From Streptomyces massasporeus (GTDB lineage: Bacteria > Actinomycetota > Actinomycetes > Streptomycetales > Streptomycetaceae), in assembly GCF_014648995.1 (NCBI RefSeq), contig NZ_BMSE01000001.1, positions 496,001 through 560,000 of the forward strand: 64,000 bases of DNA, read 5' to 3'. Below are positions 1-9,586 of this stretch, piece by piece; within the stretch, counting starts at the first letter, position 1, and each line of letters begins with the position of its first letter. The translations under genes and the position numbers were made by a program. The notes beneath the pieces are model-generated. The model did no database searches. It was given only the letters and a program-made list of their open reading frames with translations, and was not told the DNA's origin.

Positions 1-3000
1 CGTAGGGCTCGGCGTCGGGAAGCGGCCGGTCCAGTTCGATCAGGTCGCCGGTCAGCCGGAGCGAGACCGCGCTCACGGTGAGGATCACGTCCGGGCGGGC
101 GTCGTCGACGATGGCCGCGATCCGCTCGTCCGGGTGGTCGAGCTCCAGCGGCACGTACGCGGCGCCGACCCGCAGGACGGCGAACAGCGCCGCGATCCAG
201 TCGAGGGAGCGCGGGATCGCGAGCCCGACGGTCGTCTCCGGTCCGATGCCGCGCGCGGCGAGCACGCCCGCCACGGCCCGGCTGCGGTCGCGGAGTTCGG
301 CGAACGTCATCGTCGAGCCGTGAGCGACGAGTGCCACCCGCTGCGGATCGCGGTCCGCCGCCCGGTCGAAGCGGTCGACGACGGTGTCCGTGCCGACGTC
401 GGTGCGTGCGGCCGGCTCGGGCACCGGGCCCGGCCCCCGCAGCGCGCCGACCGGCCCCGTGGCACGGGACAGGTCTTCGAGCACGCCCAGGTAGTCGTCG
501 AGGAGACGGCGGGCGTTGCCGGTGTCGCCGTCGCGGTACTCCAGCTTGACCGTGAGCCGGTCCCCGGGCGTGACGACCCAGGTGAACGGATAGTGGGTGG
601 AGTCGTCGGCCTTCACCGAGGTGATGCCGTGCCGGGTGTTCATCTCGGCGAACGCGTCCATGTCCAGGAAGTTCTGGAGCACGAACAGGTTGTCGAACAG
701 GGTGTCGTGCCCGCTGGCCCGCTGGATCTCGCCGAGCCCGAGGTGCTCGTGCTCCATCGCCTCGACCCGGGCGGCCTGGACGGCCGACAGGTAGCCGCCG
801 ACCGTGTCGTCGGGGCGGGCGCGGGTCCACATCGGCACGGTGTTGAGCAGCACGCCGACGATGTCGGAGCGCCCCTCGCCGTCCCGCCCGGAGACGGTCA
901 CCCCGAACACGGCGTCGGCGCGGCCGGTGTGCGCGCCGAGGAGCAGGCCGAACGCACCGGTCAGCACCGAGTTCAGGGTGACGCCGTGCACCCGGGCCGC
1001 CTCGCGCACCAGCGCGGACTGCTCGGCCGACAGGGTGTGCACGAGCGCGCTCGGCAGGTCGTCCGAGAAGGACGGCGCCGATCCGGCGAGCAGCGTCGGG
1101 CCGGGGAGAGCGGCCAGGTGGTCCGCCCAGAAGCGCTCCGACACCGCCGTGTCCCTGGCGTCGAGGGCCCGGGCGTACTCCTCGAAGCCCGGTGTGGCGG
1201 GCCTCGGATCGAGCGGCTCGCCCGCGAGGACGGCGCGGTAGGCGTCGAAGAGGTCCCGCAGGACGATCTCCCGGGACCAGCCGTCCCACAGCAGCAGGTG
1301 GTAGCTGAGCAGCAGGCCGTCCCGGTCGCCGGGCAGGTGCACGACGGTCAGCCGGATCAGCGGCGGCTCGCCCGGATCGAAGCCCGTGTCCCGGTCCCGG
1401 GCGCGCAGGGCGTCGACCTCCGCGTCCGTCGACAGGGCGATCGTACGGACGTCGACCCGTCGCCCGGCCTTGAGGACCTGGACCGGCCCGTCCTCGTCGG
1501 TGCCGAAGCCGGCGCCGACGACCGGGTGCCGTGCGATCACGTGGGCCATCGCCTCGGCCAGCGCGCCGGTGTCCAGGCGCCGGTCGAAGGTGAACCAGTT
1601 CTGTGCGACGTAGTGTCCGGCCGAGCCCGCCATCTGGGCCTGGAAGAACAGGCCGCGCTGGAGCGGGGTGACCGGTGCGGTGCGCTCGGCCGTCGTCGCG
1701 GCGTCCGCGAGGTGCTTCAGCGCGCTGCGCCAGTGCTCGGTGATCGCGTCGGGGACGCCCTCGGCGAGGACGAACTCGGCGAGCAGGCTGCCGGTGGCCT
1801 CGTCGGTCCAGGCGTTGACCTCGACGGCATAGGGGCTGCCCTGGTCGCCGCCGGTGAGGTGGAGCGCCTGGGACTCGCTGCCCCGGCCTAGGTAGTTGAA
1901 CAGCACCTGCGGGCGGGCGGTGAGCAGCGGAGCCGTCTGCGGGTTGAGGTACCTGAGCCGGCCGTAGGCGACGTGTCCGCACTCGTCCGGCTGGCGCTCG
2001 GCGACTTCGCGGGCCGCGGCGACGGGGTCGGTGTGCGCGGTGAGCCGTACGGGCGCGATGGCGGTGAACCAACCGACGGTACGGGTGTAGTCGTGCTGTT
2101 CGAGGACCGGGACCCGGCCGTGCCGCTCCAGGTCGATCGCGAGGTCGCCGGGGGACGGCTGGATGCGGGTCAGCGCGGTGCGCAGGGCGCCGCACAGCAG
2201 TTCGGTGAGGCCGACACCGAGTGCGGCAGGGGCGGTGCGGGTGACGCTGTCGCTCACATCCGGGGCGATGACCACCGTCGTCTTGCGCAACGGCCCCGTG
2301 ACCGGGTGCAGTTCGGGAGCCTGGAGGGTGGTGACCCAGCGACCGAGGTCGTCGAGGTCCTGAGTCGCCAGGAGCGTCAGGGCTTCCGCGTACTCGGCGT
2401 AGGAGGTGGTCGGCGGGGCGAGGGGCTCGCCGCGCAGGGCCGTGGCCAGGTCGTCGAGCAGGATCAGCCAGGAGACCGCGTCGACGGCGAGGTGGTGCAC
2501 GGTGACGACGAGGGTGTGATTCGCCTCCAGCCACGCGAACGCGATGACGTTCCCTGACTCGGGGTCGAGTCGTCCGGCCGCCTCGTTCGCCACGGCCGTC
2601 GCGTCGGTGGTGTCCGGGCGTACAACGGTGATGCCGCGGGTGGGTTCGGTGCGGAGGGTCCACACGCCGTGTTCTGTGCGGAGCCTCAGCCGCAGGGCCG
2701 GGTGGGCGGCGACCACGGCGTTCGCGGCGCGTACGGCGTCCGTGAAGACGGTGCCGTCGGGGGCCTGGAGTGTCCTGGCCTGGGCGAAACGGGTGAGGGA
2801 GCCGCCGAGTTCGCGTTGGCGGAGGATGATCGGGGTGGGGGTGAGGGGGCCGTCCTCGCGGCGGGTGGGGGCCTGAGGGGTCTGGGCTGTGCTGGTGCCC
2901 AGGTGCTCCGCCAGTGCGCGAGGGGTCTTGAGCAGGAAGACGTCCTTTGGAGCGATGGGCAGGCCGAGCGTCCGTGCCCTGTTCACGACCGTGATGGCGA

Positions 3001-6000
3001 TGATGCTGTCGCCTCCGGCGCGGAAGAAGTCGGTGTCGGCGTCTACGGAAGCGCCGGGCAGCGTCTCGGTGAAGATGTTGGTGAGTGCGGCTACCGCGGT
3101 GGTTTCGTCTGCGGGTGCGTGGGGGCTGGTCGCGCAGTTCCCCGCGCCCCTGAGGGGGCGTTCGGCCAGGGCCTTCCGGTCCAGCTTGCCGTTGATCGTC
3201 AGCGGTAGGGCCTCGATCGTGAGGATCTGGCCCGGAACCATGTGGACGGGAAGACTGGACGACAGACGGGCCGTCAGGTCGGGCGGCACGCTGCCCACCA
3301 CATGCGCCACCAGGTGATCCCCGGTGTCCGCCACCGTCACCGCCACGTCGGTCACGCCGTCGATGGCCCTGATCGCGGACTCCACCTCACCCAACTCGAT
3401 GCGGAAGCCCTTGAGTTGGACCTGGTCGTCCGCGCGGCCGGTGAAGACCAGTTCGCCGTCGAGGGTGCGGATCGCGAGGTCACCCGTGTGGTACATGCGG
3501 GAGCCGTCGGCCGTGAACGGGTTCGCCACGAAGCGGCCCGCGGTGAGCCCGGGCCGGCCCAGGTAGCCGAGGGACACCTGGTCGCCGGCGACGTAGATGG
3601 CCCCCTCGCGGCCCGGCGGCACCGGGCGGAGCCGGTCGTCGAGCAGGTAGGTGACCAGGCCGGGGATCGGGCCGCCGATGGGGCTGACGTCGTCGCCGGG
3701 GCCGAAGTCGGCGTCGGTCAGCACCCGGTGGGTGACGTGGACGGTGGTCTCGGTGATGCCGTACATGTTGACCAGCTCGGGGGCGGCCGTCCCGTGCCGA
3801 TCGACCCAGCCGCGCAGCCGTCCGAGGTCCAGTGCCTCGCCGCCGAAGACGATCCGGCGCAGTGCGGGCAGCGGTTCTCCGGCGAGCCGGTCGGCCTCAA
3901 TGAACTGGTAGAAGGCGGACGGGGTCTGGTTGAGCACGGTCACGCCGCGTTCGCGGACCAGGCGGTGGAAGTCGACCGGGGAGCGCGTCAGCCCGTACTC
4001 GGGTACCAGCAGCTCGCCGCCGTACGCGAGCGCGCCCCACAGCTCCCAGACGGCGAAGTCGAAGGAGAAGGAGTGGAACTGGACCCAGACGTCCCGTGGG
4101 CCGAAGTCCATGTCCGGCCGGGTGTTCGCGAGCAGCGCCACGACGCTGGAGTGCGGGACGACGACGCCCTTGGGGCGGCCCGTGGATCCGGAGGTGTAGA
4201 TCACGTAGGCGGGGGTGTGCCAGTCGGGCTCGGGGGCGGGCTCCGTGGGGGCGGCCGGGGGCTCTTCGCCCTGGACCAGCACCCGGGCCGGCACCCCCGC
4301 CCGGGCCAGGAGGTCCGTGAAGCGGTCGCGCTGGTCCCGGTCCACGAGGACGACCTGCGGGGCCGCGTCGGCGAGGATGTACTCCAGCCGCTCGTCCGGG
4401 TACGCCAGGTCGAGGGGGACGTACGCGCCGCCCGCGCCGACGATCGCGACGAGGGCGACGACCTGCTCCAGGGAGCGGGGGACGGCGACGGCGACCCGCT
4501 TGCCCGGGCCGACGCCTGCCGCGCGCAGGGCGGAGGCCAGGTCGTTCTTGGCAGCGGAGAGTTCGCCGTAGGTCAGGGAGCGGGTGGCGCCGTCGAGGCC
4601 GCACTGGGTGACGGCGGTGGCCGCCGGGTCGCGGCGGGCCGCGGTGTCGAACAGTCCGCCCAGGGTGGTCGGGGTGAGGGGGGCGGGGCGTCGTTCGGCT
4701 CCCGCCGCCAGGTCGTCGACCAGGATGTCCGGCTGCGCGAGCAGGCCGGTCAGGGTCCGGCTGAACGTGTGCAGGATCGCCCGGGCGGCCGACTCGCGCA
4801 GCAGTTCACCGTCGTAGATGAGGTTGAAGCGCGGACGGCCGTCGGGGGCGCGCTCGACAACGAGGGTCAGCGGGTAGTGCGGAGCGCCCTCGTTGACGAG
4901 GGCCGTGATGGTCAGCGTGTCGCCGGGGCTCCGCAGCGCGGTCAGGTCGGTGGCCACGTCGAACACCACGAGCGTGTCGAAGAGCGACCCGGCGCCGGCC
5001 TGGCGGCCGATGCGCGCCAGGGAGACGTGCTGGTGCGGCAGGACCGTGCTCTGGTGGTCGCGCACCGAGGTGAGCAGCTCGGCGGCGGTGGCCCCGGGAG
5101 CCCAACGGGCGCGTACGGGGATGGTGTTGATGAAGAGGCCCACCATGTCGCCGATGCCGGGCACCTCGGCGTCGCGGCCTGAGACCGTGGAACCGAAGAC
5201 CACGTCCCGGCCCTGGAGGATGCCGCCGAGGGTGACGGCCCAGGCGCTGTGCACGGCGACGCTCAGCGGCACCCCGGCCTCGCGGACGGCGGAGTCGATG
5301 TCGTCCTCGGGTTCCACGGAGGTGTCGGCGAACCGGTCGGAGGGGGTGTGTCCCTCGGCGACCAGCGACGGGCCGGGCAGTTCGGCGAGTTCCTCGCGCC
5401 AGACGCGGTCGCTCTCGTCGGCGTCGCGTCCGGCGAGCCAGTGCACGTAGTCGGCGAAGCCGCCGATCGGGTAGACGGTGCCCGGCGCGTGGTACTCGGT
5501 GAGCAGCGCGCGGAGCATGGGCGGCACGGACCAGCCGTCGGCGATGATGTGGTGCACGGTCTGCACCAGGACGTTCCGGCCGGAGCCGGTGCGGATGAGC
5601 GTGTACCGCATGAGGGGGCCGGTGGCCAGGTCGAAGCCGGTGCGGCGGTCCCGTTCGGCGAGGTCGCGTATCTCCTCGTCGGTGATGCCGGGGCGGTCCA
5701 GCGTGGTGAAGGGGGCCTCGACGCCGCTCTCCAGGACGGAGACCACGCGGCCGTCGGCCAGGGCCGTGAAGCGGGCGGCCAGGTTCGGGAACAGGGTGAG
5801 CAGCCGGGTGGCCGCGGCGGTGAGCCGGCCGGTGTCCACTTCGCCGTCCAGGGTGAGCAGTTGCTGCTCGACGTAGGCGCCCGCGGTGTCGTCGTCGAAG
5901 ACCGAGTGGAAGTAGAGGCCTTCCTGGAGCGGGGTCAGCGGCAGGACCTCCCGCAGCGCCGGGCCGTCCAGGGCGTCGACGTCGGCCTGGGTGAGCGGTA

Positions 6001-9000
6001 CGAGGGGGAAGTCGCTGGGCGAGTGGCCGCCCTGGTCGAGCGCGGCGAGTCCGGTCAGGGCCGTACGGAAGTAGTCGCCGAGTGCCGTGATGTCGGCGTC
6101 GGTGAACAGGCCGTCGGGCCAGGAGACGGTGGTGACGAGTTCGTAGGCGCCGGAGGCGGCGGGTTCGGCGATCGCGTTGAACTCCAGGGCGCGCGGCAGG
6201 CGCATCCGGGGGTCGCGCTTCTCGCCCAGCTGGCCGGTGGTGCCCGCGAGTTGCCAGTCGCCGTGGGCGCCGGCGGCGAAGCGGCCGAGGTAGTTGAAGA
6301 GCACCTGGGGTGCGGGGGCGTCGAACTCGCTGTGGGTGAGGTAGCGCAGGGCGCCGTAGGAGACGCCGTTGTCCGGCACCCGGGCGAGGTCTTCCTTGAC
6401 CGCCTTGAGGGCCGCGGTCAGATACTCGGGGGTGGCGAAGTCCGTTGCCGTGCCGGGGTCGACGGTCACCGGGAAGAGGGTGGTGAACCAGCCCACGGTC
6501 CGCGACAGTTCCGGCTCGAACCCGGCGGAACCCGCGACGAACTGTCCTTCGCGGCCGTGGCCTTCGAGTTCGATGTGGGCGAAGGTCTGGTCCTGGCCGA
6601 GGTCGCGGCGGTGCCGGGCGAGGGCGACGGCGAGCGCGGTGAGCAGGACGTCGTTGACACCGGCGTGGAACTTCGCGGGGATCTCGTTCAGCAGCGCGGC
6701 CGTGACCTCGGGGCCGACCGTGACGGTCCGCAGGCGTTCGTTCGCGACGGTGTCGGACCCGGTCAGGGCGCGGCGGGCCAGCGGCCGGTCGTCGCCGGGC
6801 AGCGGTCGCCGGTAGTAGGAGCTGTCGGCGTCGAACGCGGCGCGTTCCAGCAGCTGGGTCCAGCGCCGGAACGACGTGCCCACCGGCGGGAGTTCGACGG
6901 GCCGGCCCGCGCTGAAATGCCGCCAGGCGGTGGCCAGGTCCTCCATCAGGACGCGCCAGGAGATGCCGTCGACGATCACGTGGTGGGCGACGAGGACGAG
7001 TTGGCGTGCGTCGGGGCGCCAGACGGCGCGGAGCATCACGCCGCCCGTGGGGTCCAGTGCGTCGGTGGCGAGGGCAATGCACTCGTCGAGCGGCCGGTCG
7101 CTCTGCTGCCAGCCGGGTTCGGCCCGGTCCGCGTCGGGGATGTCGAAGCTCCAGCGGCTGCCGCGCACCAGCTTGGCGCGGAGCATGTCGTGCCGGGTGA
7201 CGAGGGCGGTGAGGATCGCGTCGAGGGCGTCGGCGGTCAGGTCGGCCGGTGTGTTCAGGACGACCGACTGGACGAAGCCGTCGATGGCGTCCGTGGTCTC
7301 GCCGAGCCACTGCACGATGGGCGAGCCCACGACGGTGCCGGTGGCCACATCGGCGTGGTCGACGGTGGAGACGTCCTCGCGGCTCGCGACCGCGGCCAGG
7401 GAGCCCACCGTGCCGTGGGTGAAGATCTGCCGTGCCGTGACGTGCAGGCCCTGCTCGCGCAGCGCGCTCAGCAGGGAGATCGCGAGGATGCTGTCGCCGC
7501 CGAGCTGGAAGAAGTCCTGGTCGACACCGACCTCTTCGAGGCGCAGCACGTCCGCGACGGCGGCGCACACCGCCCGCTCGTCGTCGGTGGTGGGGCGGAC
7601 GAGCGGGCCCGCCTGGGTCGTGGGCTCGGGCAGCGCGTTGCGGTCGAGCTTGCCGTTCGCGGTGAGCGGGAACTCCTCCATGACGACGATGTGGGCGGGC
7701 ACCATGTACTCGACCATGTGCGCGCCGGCCCACGCCTTGACCTCGTCGGCCCGCAGGTCGGCACGGCCGGCGGCGGGTATGACGTAGCCGATCAGGTAGG
7801 TGCCGCCCGCCGCGTTCTTCTTCGCGACGACGCAGGTGTGCCGGACCCCGGGGTGTTCGGCGAGGCCGACCTCGACGTCCTCGATCTCCAGCCGCATGCC
7901 GCGGATCTTGATCTGGTTGTCTGCGCGGCCGAGGAAGTCCAGTGATCCGTCGGGGGCGAAGCGGGCGAGGTCGCCGGTGCGGTAGAGGCGGGAGCCGTCG
8001 TTCGCGAAGGGGTTGGCGACGAAGCGGGAGGCGGTCAGGCCCGGTGCGTTGACGTAGCCGCGGCCCAGGAGGAAGCCGCCGACGTAGAGTTCACCGCCGA
8101 CGCCGACCGGGACCGGGCGCAGTTCGTCGTCCAGGACGTAGAGCTGGGTGTTGGGGTTGGCCTTGCCGATGGACGTCGACAGGCGTTCCGCGGCACCCCG
8201 GTAGATGACGTGCGAGACGCCGATGGTCGTCTCGGCGGGGCCGTAGCCGTGGTACATGGGGATGTCGTCGAGCTTGGTGCGGAACCGCTCGTACAGCTCG
8301 GGGGTGAGCACTTCCCCGCCGCACCACACGTGCCGCAGGCTGTCCAGGCGGCCGGAGTCGCCGGCCATCTCCAGCAGCACGTCCAGCATGGACGACACCA
8401 GATAGGTGAAGGTGACGCGCTGTTCGGCGATGACGCTCAGCAGGTGGTGCGGGTCGCGTTCGCCGCCGGGCCGCAGGACGACGAGCCGGCCGCCGCAGAC
8501 CAGGGGCAGGAAGATCTCGTTGATGGAGATGTCGAAGGACAGCGGCGCCTTGAACAGCGAGGCGTCGTCGTGGCCGAAGCCGAGGATCTCGTTCACCTGC
8601 CACAACAGGCGCTCGCTGATCGCCTCGTGACGGATCATCGCGCCCTTGGGCCGCCCGGTCGAACCGGAGGTGAAGATCACGTAGGCCAGCGCGTCGCCGA
8701 GGACGGTGACGCCGGTCCCCTCCTTCGGGTACGCGTCGTACCGCCAGTCGCCGAGGTCGACGGCCACGGCGTCCGGTTCGGCCGGGTCGTGCTCGCCCGT
8801 GGCGTTCAGCTGGACGACGACCCGGGCGTCCTCGATGACGACGGCGCGCCGCGCGGCGGGCCACTGCGGGTCGAGAGGCACGAAGGCGCACCCGGCCTGG
8901 AGCACGGCGAGCAGCCCGACGACCATGTCGGCGGAGCGACTGAGGGAGATGCCGACGACCTGTTCGGAGCCGAGCCCCCGCCCGAGCAGGTGATGCGCCA

Positions 9001-9529
9001 ACTGGCTGGAGAGCTCGGCGACTTGGCGGTAGGTGAGCGACCGGTGCTCGTCGACGGCGGCTACGGCGTCCGGCCGGACCCTCGCCTGCGCGCGGAACAT
9101 CTCCACGATGGTGGGACGGTCCCGGTCGGCCCGGTTGTCGTTCCACTCGGCCAGGGTCCGCAGCCGGGACGCCACGCTGGAGGGGCCGACGGTGCCGAGC
9201 GGCCGGTCCGGGAAGTCGGCCAGGTCGTCCAGCGCGAGCTGCGCGTCCTCGGGTGTGACGCCGTCGGGGACGGTGATGCCGCGGCCGTCCGGAGAGATCT
9301 CCCAACCAGCGGGGGCCGCACCGCCGTTGTCGACCCAGCCGAGGACGTCGGCGAAGAGCGTGCCGGGGGTGAGGTCGATACCCTCGGGGCTCCGGCCCGT
9401 CGCCCAGTACGACAGACCGATGGCGCACGCCTCGGTGATGGTCCTGTCCGGGTAGTCGCCGATCCGCCGGCGTACATCGGCCAGGCGCGTGGGAGACAGC
9501 AGTGCGAGACGAGCGCGCGGTTCCATCAT
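1..9529 (-). CDS. cchH: Coelichelin-type nonribosomal peptide synthetase CchH (3' end outside window)
   Basis: This frame is open from an ATG at 9529 (a second ATG is at 9526) to the window edge, over 3,170 codons. Domain order by plus-strand position: A1 about 9110-7640; T1 with GGDS, Ser codon 7490-7492; E1 with HHVIVDGISW near 6960-6990; C2 with HHIIADGWS near 5525-5560; A2 about 4660-3160; T2 with GGDS, Ser codon 3005-3007; E2 with HHLAVDAVSW near 2460-2500; C3 about 1690-480; and the start of A3. Aligning on the A4/A5 cores I read specificity codes DINYWGGIGK for A1 and DFWNVGMVHK for A2. From memory these are the N5-formyl-N5-hydroxy-ornithine and threonine codes of CchH. The A-T-E/C-A-T-E/C-A layout fits coelichelin assembly. 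The last module and any thioesterase, esterase or MbtH genes lie off the left edge. C3 has an unusual motif at 1279-1306 (see findings). Confidence 0.95.
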   Translation of the reverse strand, partial: MMEPRARLALLSPTRLADVRRRIGDYPDRTITEACAIGLSYWATGRSPEGIDLTPGTLFADVLGWVDNGGAAPAGWEISPDGRGITVPDGVTPEDAQLALDDLADFPDRPLGTVGPSSVASRLRTLAEWNDNRADRDRPTIVEMFRAQARVRPDAVAAVDEHRSLTYRQVAELSSQLAHHLLGRGLGSEQVVGISLSRSADMVVGLLAVLQAGCAFVPLDPQWPAARRAVVIEDARVVVQLNATGEHDPAEPDAVAVDLGDWRYDAYPKEGTGVTVLGDALAYVIFTSGSTGRPKGAMIRHEAISERLLWQVNEILGFGHDDASLFKAPLSFDISINEIFLPLVCGGRLVVLRPGGERDPHHLLSVIAEQRVTFTYLVSSMLDVLLEMAGDSGRLDSLRHVWCGGEVLTPELYERFRTKLDDIPMYHGYGPAETTIGVSHVIYRGAAERLSTSIGKANPNTQLYVLDDELRPVPVGVGGELYVGGFLLGRGYVNAPGLTASRFVANPFANDGSRLYRTGDLARFAPDGSLDFLGRADNQIKIRGMRLEIEDVEVGLAEHPGVRHTCVVAKKNAAGGTYLIGYVIPAAGRADLRADEVKAWAGAHMVEYMVPAHIVVMEEFPLTANGKLDRNALPEPTTQAGPLVRPTTDDERAVCAAVADVLRLEEVGVDQDFFQLGGDSILAISLLSALREQGLHVTARQIFTHGTVGSLAAVASREDVSTVDHADVATGTVVGSPIVQWLGETTDAIDGFVQSVVLNTPADLTADALDAILTALVTRHDMLRAKLVRGSRWSFDIPDADRAEPGWQQSDRPLDECIALATDALDPTGGVMLRAVWRPDARQLVLVAHHVIVDGISWRVLMEDLATAWRHFSAGRPVELPPVGTSFRRWTQLLERAAFDADSSYYRRPLPGDDRPLARRALTGSDTVANERLRTVTVGPEVTAALLNEIPAKFHAGVNDVLLTALAVALARHRRDLGQDQTFAHIELEGHGREGQFVAGSAGFEPELSRTVGWFTTLFPVTVDPGTATDFATPEYLTAALKAVKEDLARVPDNGVSYGALRYLTHSEFDAPAPQVLFNYLGRFAAGAHGDWQLAGTTGQLGEKRDPRMRLPRALEFNAIAEPAASGAYELVTTVSWPDGLFTDADITALGDYFRTALTGLAALDQGGHSPSDFPLVPLTQADVDALDGPALREVLPLTPLQEGLYFHSVFDDDTAGAYVEQQLLTLDGEVDTGRLTAAATRLLTLFPNLAARFTALADGRVVSVLESGVEAPFTTLDRPGITDEEIRDLAERDRRTGFDLATGPLMRYTLIRTGSGRNVLVQTVHHIIADGWSVPPMLRALLTEYHAPGTVYPIGGFADYVHWLAGRDADESDRVWREELAELPGPSLVAEGHTPSDRFADTSVEPEDDIDSAVREAGVPLSVAVHSAWAVTLGGILQGRDVVFGSTVSGRDAEVPGIGDMVGLFINTIPVRARWAPGATAAELLTSVRDHQSTVLPHQHVSLARIGRQAGAGSLFDTLVVFDVATDLTALRSPGDTLTITALVNEGAPHYPLTLVVERAPDGRPRFNLIYDGELLRESAARAILHTFSRTLTGLLAQPDILVDDLAAGAERRPAPLTPTTLGGLFDTAARRDPAATAVTQCGLDGATRSLTYGELSAAKNDLASALRAAGVGPGKRVAVAVPRSLEQVVALVAIVGAGGAYVPLDLAYPDERLEYILADAAPQVVLVDRDQRDRFTDLLARAGVPARVLVQGEEPPAAPTEPAPEPDWHTPAYVIYTSGSTGRPKGVVVPHSSVVALLANTRPDMDFGPRDVWVQFHSFSFDFAVWELWGALAYGGELLVPEYGLTRSPVDFHRLVRERGVTVLNQTPSAFYQFIEADRLAGEPLPALRRIVFGGEALDLGRLRGWVDRHGTAAPELVNMYGITETTVHVTHRVLTDADFGPGDDVSPIGGPIPGLVTYLLDDRLRPVPPGREGAIYVAGDQVSLGYLGRPGLTAGRFVANPFTADGSRMYHTGDLAIRTLDGELVFTGRADDQVQLKGFRIELGEVESAIRAIDGVTDVAVTVADTGDHLVAHVVGSVPPDLTARLSSSLPVHMVPGQILTIEALPLTINGKLDRKALAERPLRGAGNCATSPHAPADETTAVAALTNIFTETLPGASVDADTDFFRAGGDSIIAITVVNRARTLGLPIAPKDVFLLKTPRALAEHLGTSTAQTPQAPTRREDGPLTPTPIILRQRELGGSLTRFAQARTLQAPDGTVFTDAVRAANAVVAAHPALRLRLRTEHGVWTLRTEPTRGITVVRPDTTDATAVANEAAGRLDPESGNVIAFAWLEANHTLVVTVHHLAVDAVSWLILLDDLATALRGEPLAPPTTSYAEYAEALTLLATQDLDDLGRWVTTLQAPELHPVTGPLRKTTVVIAPDVSDSVTRTAPAALGVGLTELLCGALRTALTRIQPSPGDLAIDLERHGRVPVLEQHDYTRTVGWFTAIAPVRLTAHTDPVAAAREVAERQPDECGHVAYGRLRYLNPQTAPLLTARPQVLFNYLGRGSESQALHLTGGDQGSPYAVEVNAWTDEATGSLLAEFVLAEGVPDAITEHWRSALKHLADAATTAERTAPVTPLQRGLFFQAQMAGSAGHYVAQNWFTFDRRLDTGALAEAMAHVIARHPVVGAGFGTDEDGPVQVLKAGRRVDVRTIALSTDAEVDALRARDRDTGFDPGEPPLIRLTVVHLPGDRDGLLLSYHLLLWDGWSREIVLRDLFDAYRAVLAGEPLDPRPATPGFEEYARALDARDTAVSERFWADHLAALPGPTLLAGSAPSFSDDLPSALVHTLSAEQSALVREAARVHGVTLNSVLTGAFGLLLGAHTGRADAVFGVTVSGRDGEGRSDIVGVLLNTVPMWTRARPDDTVGGYLSAVQAARVEAMEHEHLGLGEIQRASGHDTLFDNLFVLQNFLDMDAFAEMNTRHGITSVKADDSTHYPFTWVVTPGDRLTVKLEYRDGDTGNARRLLDDYLGVLEDLSRATGPVGALRGPGPVPEPAARTDVGTDTVVDRFDRAADRDPQRVALVAHGSTMTFAELRDRSRAVAGVLAARGIGPETTVGLAIPRSLDWIAALFAVLRVGAAYVPLELDHPDERIAAIVDDARPDVILTVSAVSLRLTGDLIELDRPLPDAEPY

Positions 9530-9556
9530 CGAAGACTCAGCGTCCCTTCCAGAATG

Positions 9557-9575
9557 TGGAGTTAGGCTAACCTAA
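9557..9575 (-). promoter_or_regulatory. Iron box upstream of cchH
   Basis: The 19-mer TGGAGTTAGGCTAACCTAA matches the Streptomyces DmdR1/DtxR-type box TTAGGTTAGGCTAACCTAA at 16 of 19 positions. It lies in the 57-bp gap between the cchG stop and the cchH start, 28 bp before the cchH start. It therefore probably drives iron-repressed transcription of the NRPS separately from cchG. A second partial repeat (GGTTACCTAACTAAC) follows at 9581-9595. Confidence 0.85.
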
Positions 9576-9586
9576 ATAAGGGTTAC

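Noticed and set aside
4806..7733. Minus-strand open frame of 975 codons opposite/within the NRPS
   Set aside because: It lies in the wrong frame of the NRPS gene, is extremely Arg/Pro/His-rich, and the true NRPS frame with all domain motifs covers the same DNA.
5249..7945. Plus-strand open frame of 898 codons across the NRPS
   Set aside because: Antisense shadow produced by high GC; Val/Gly/Glu/Asp-rich sequence with no domain, opposite the NRPS.
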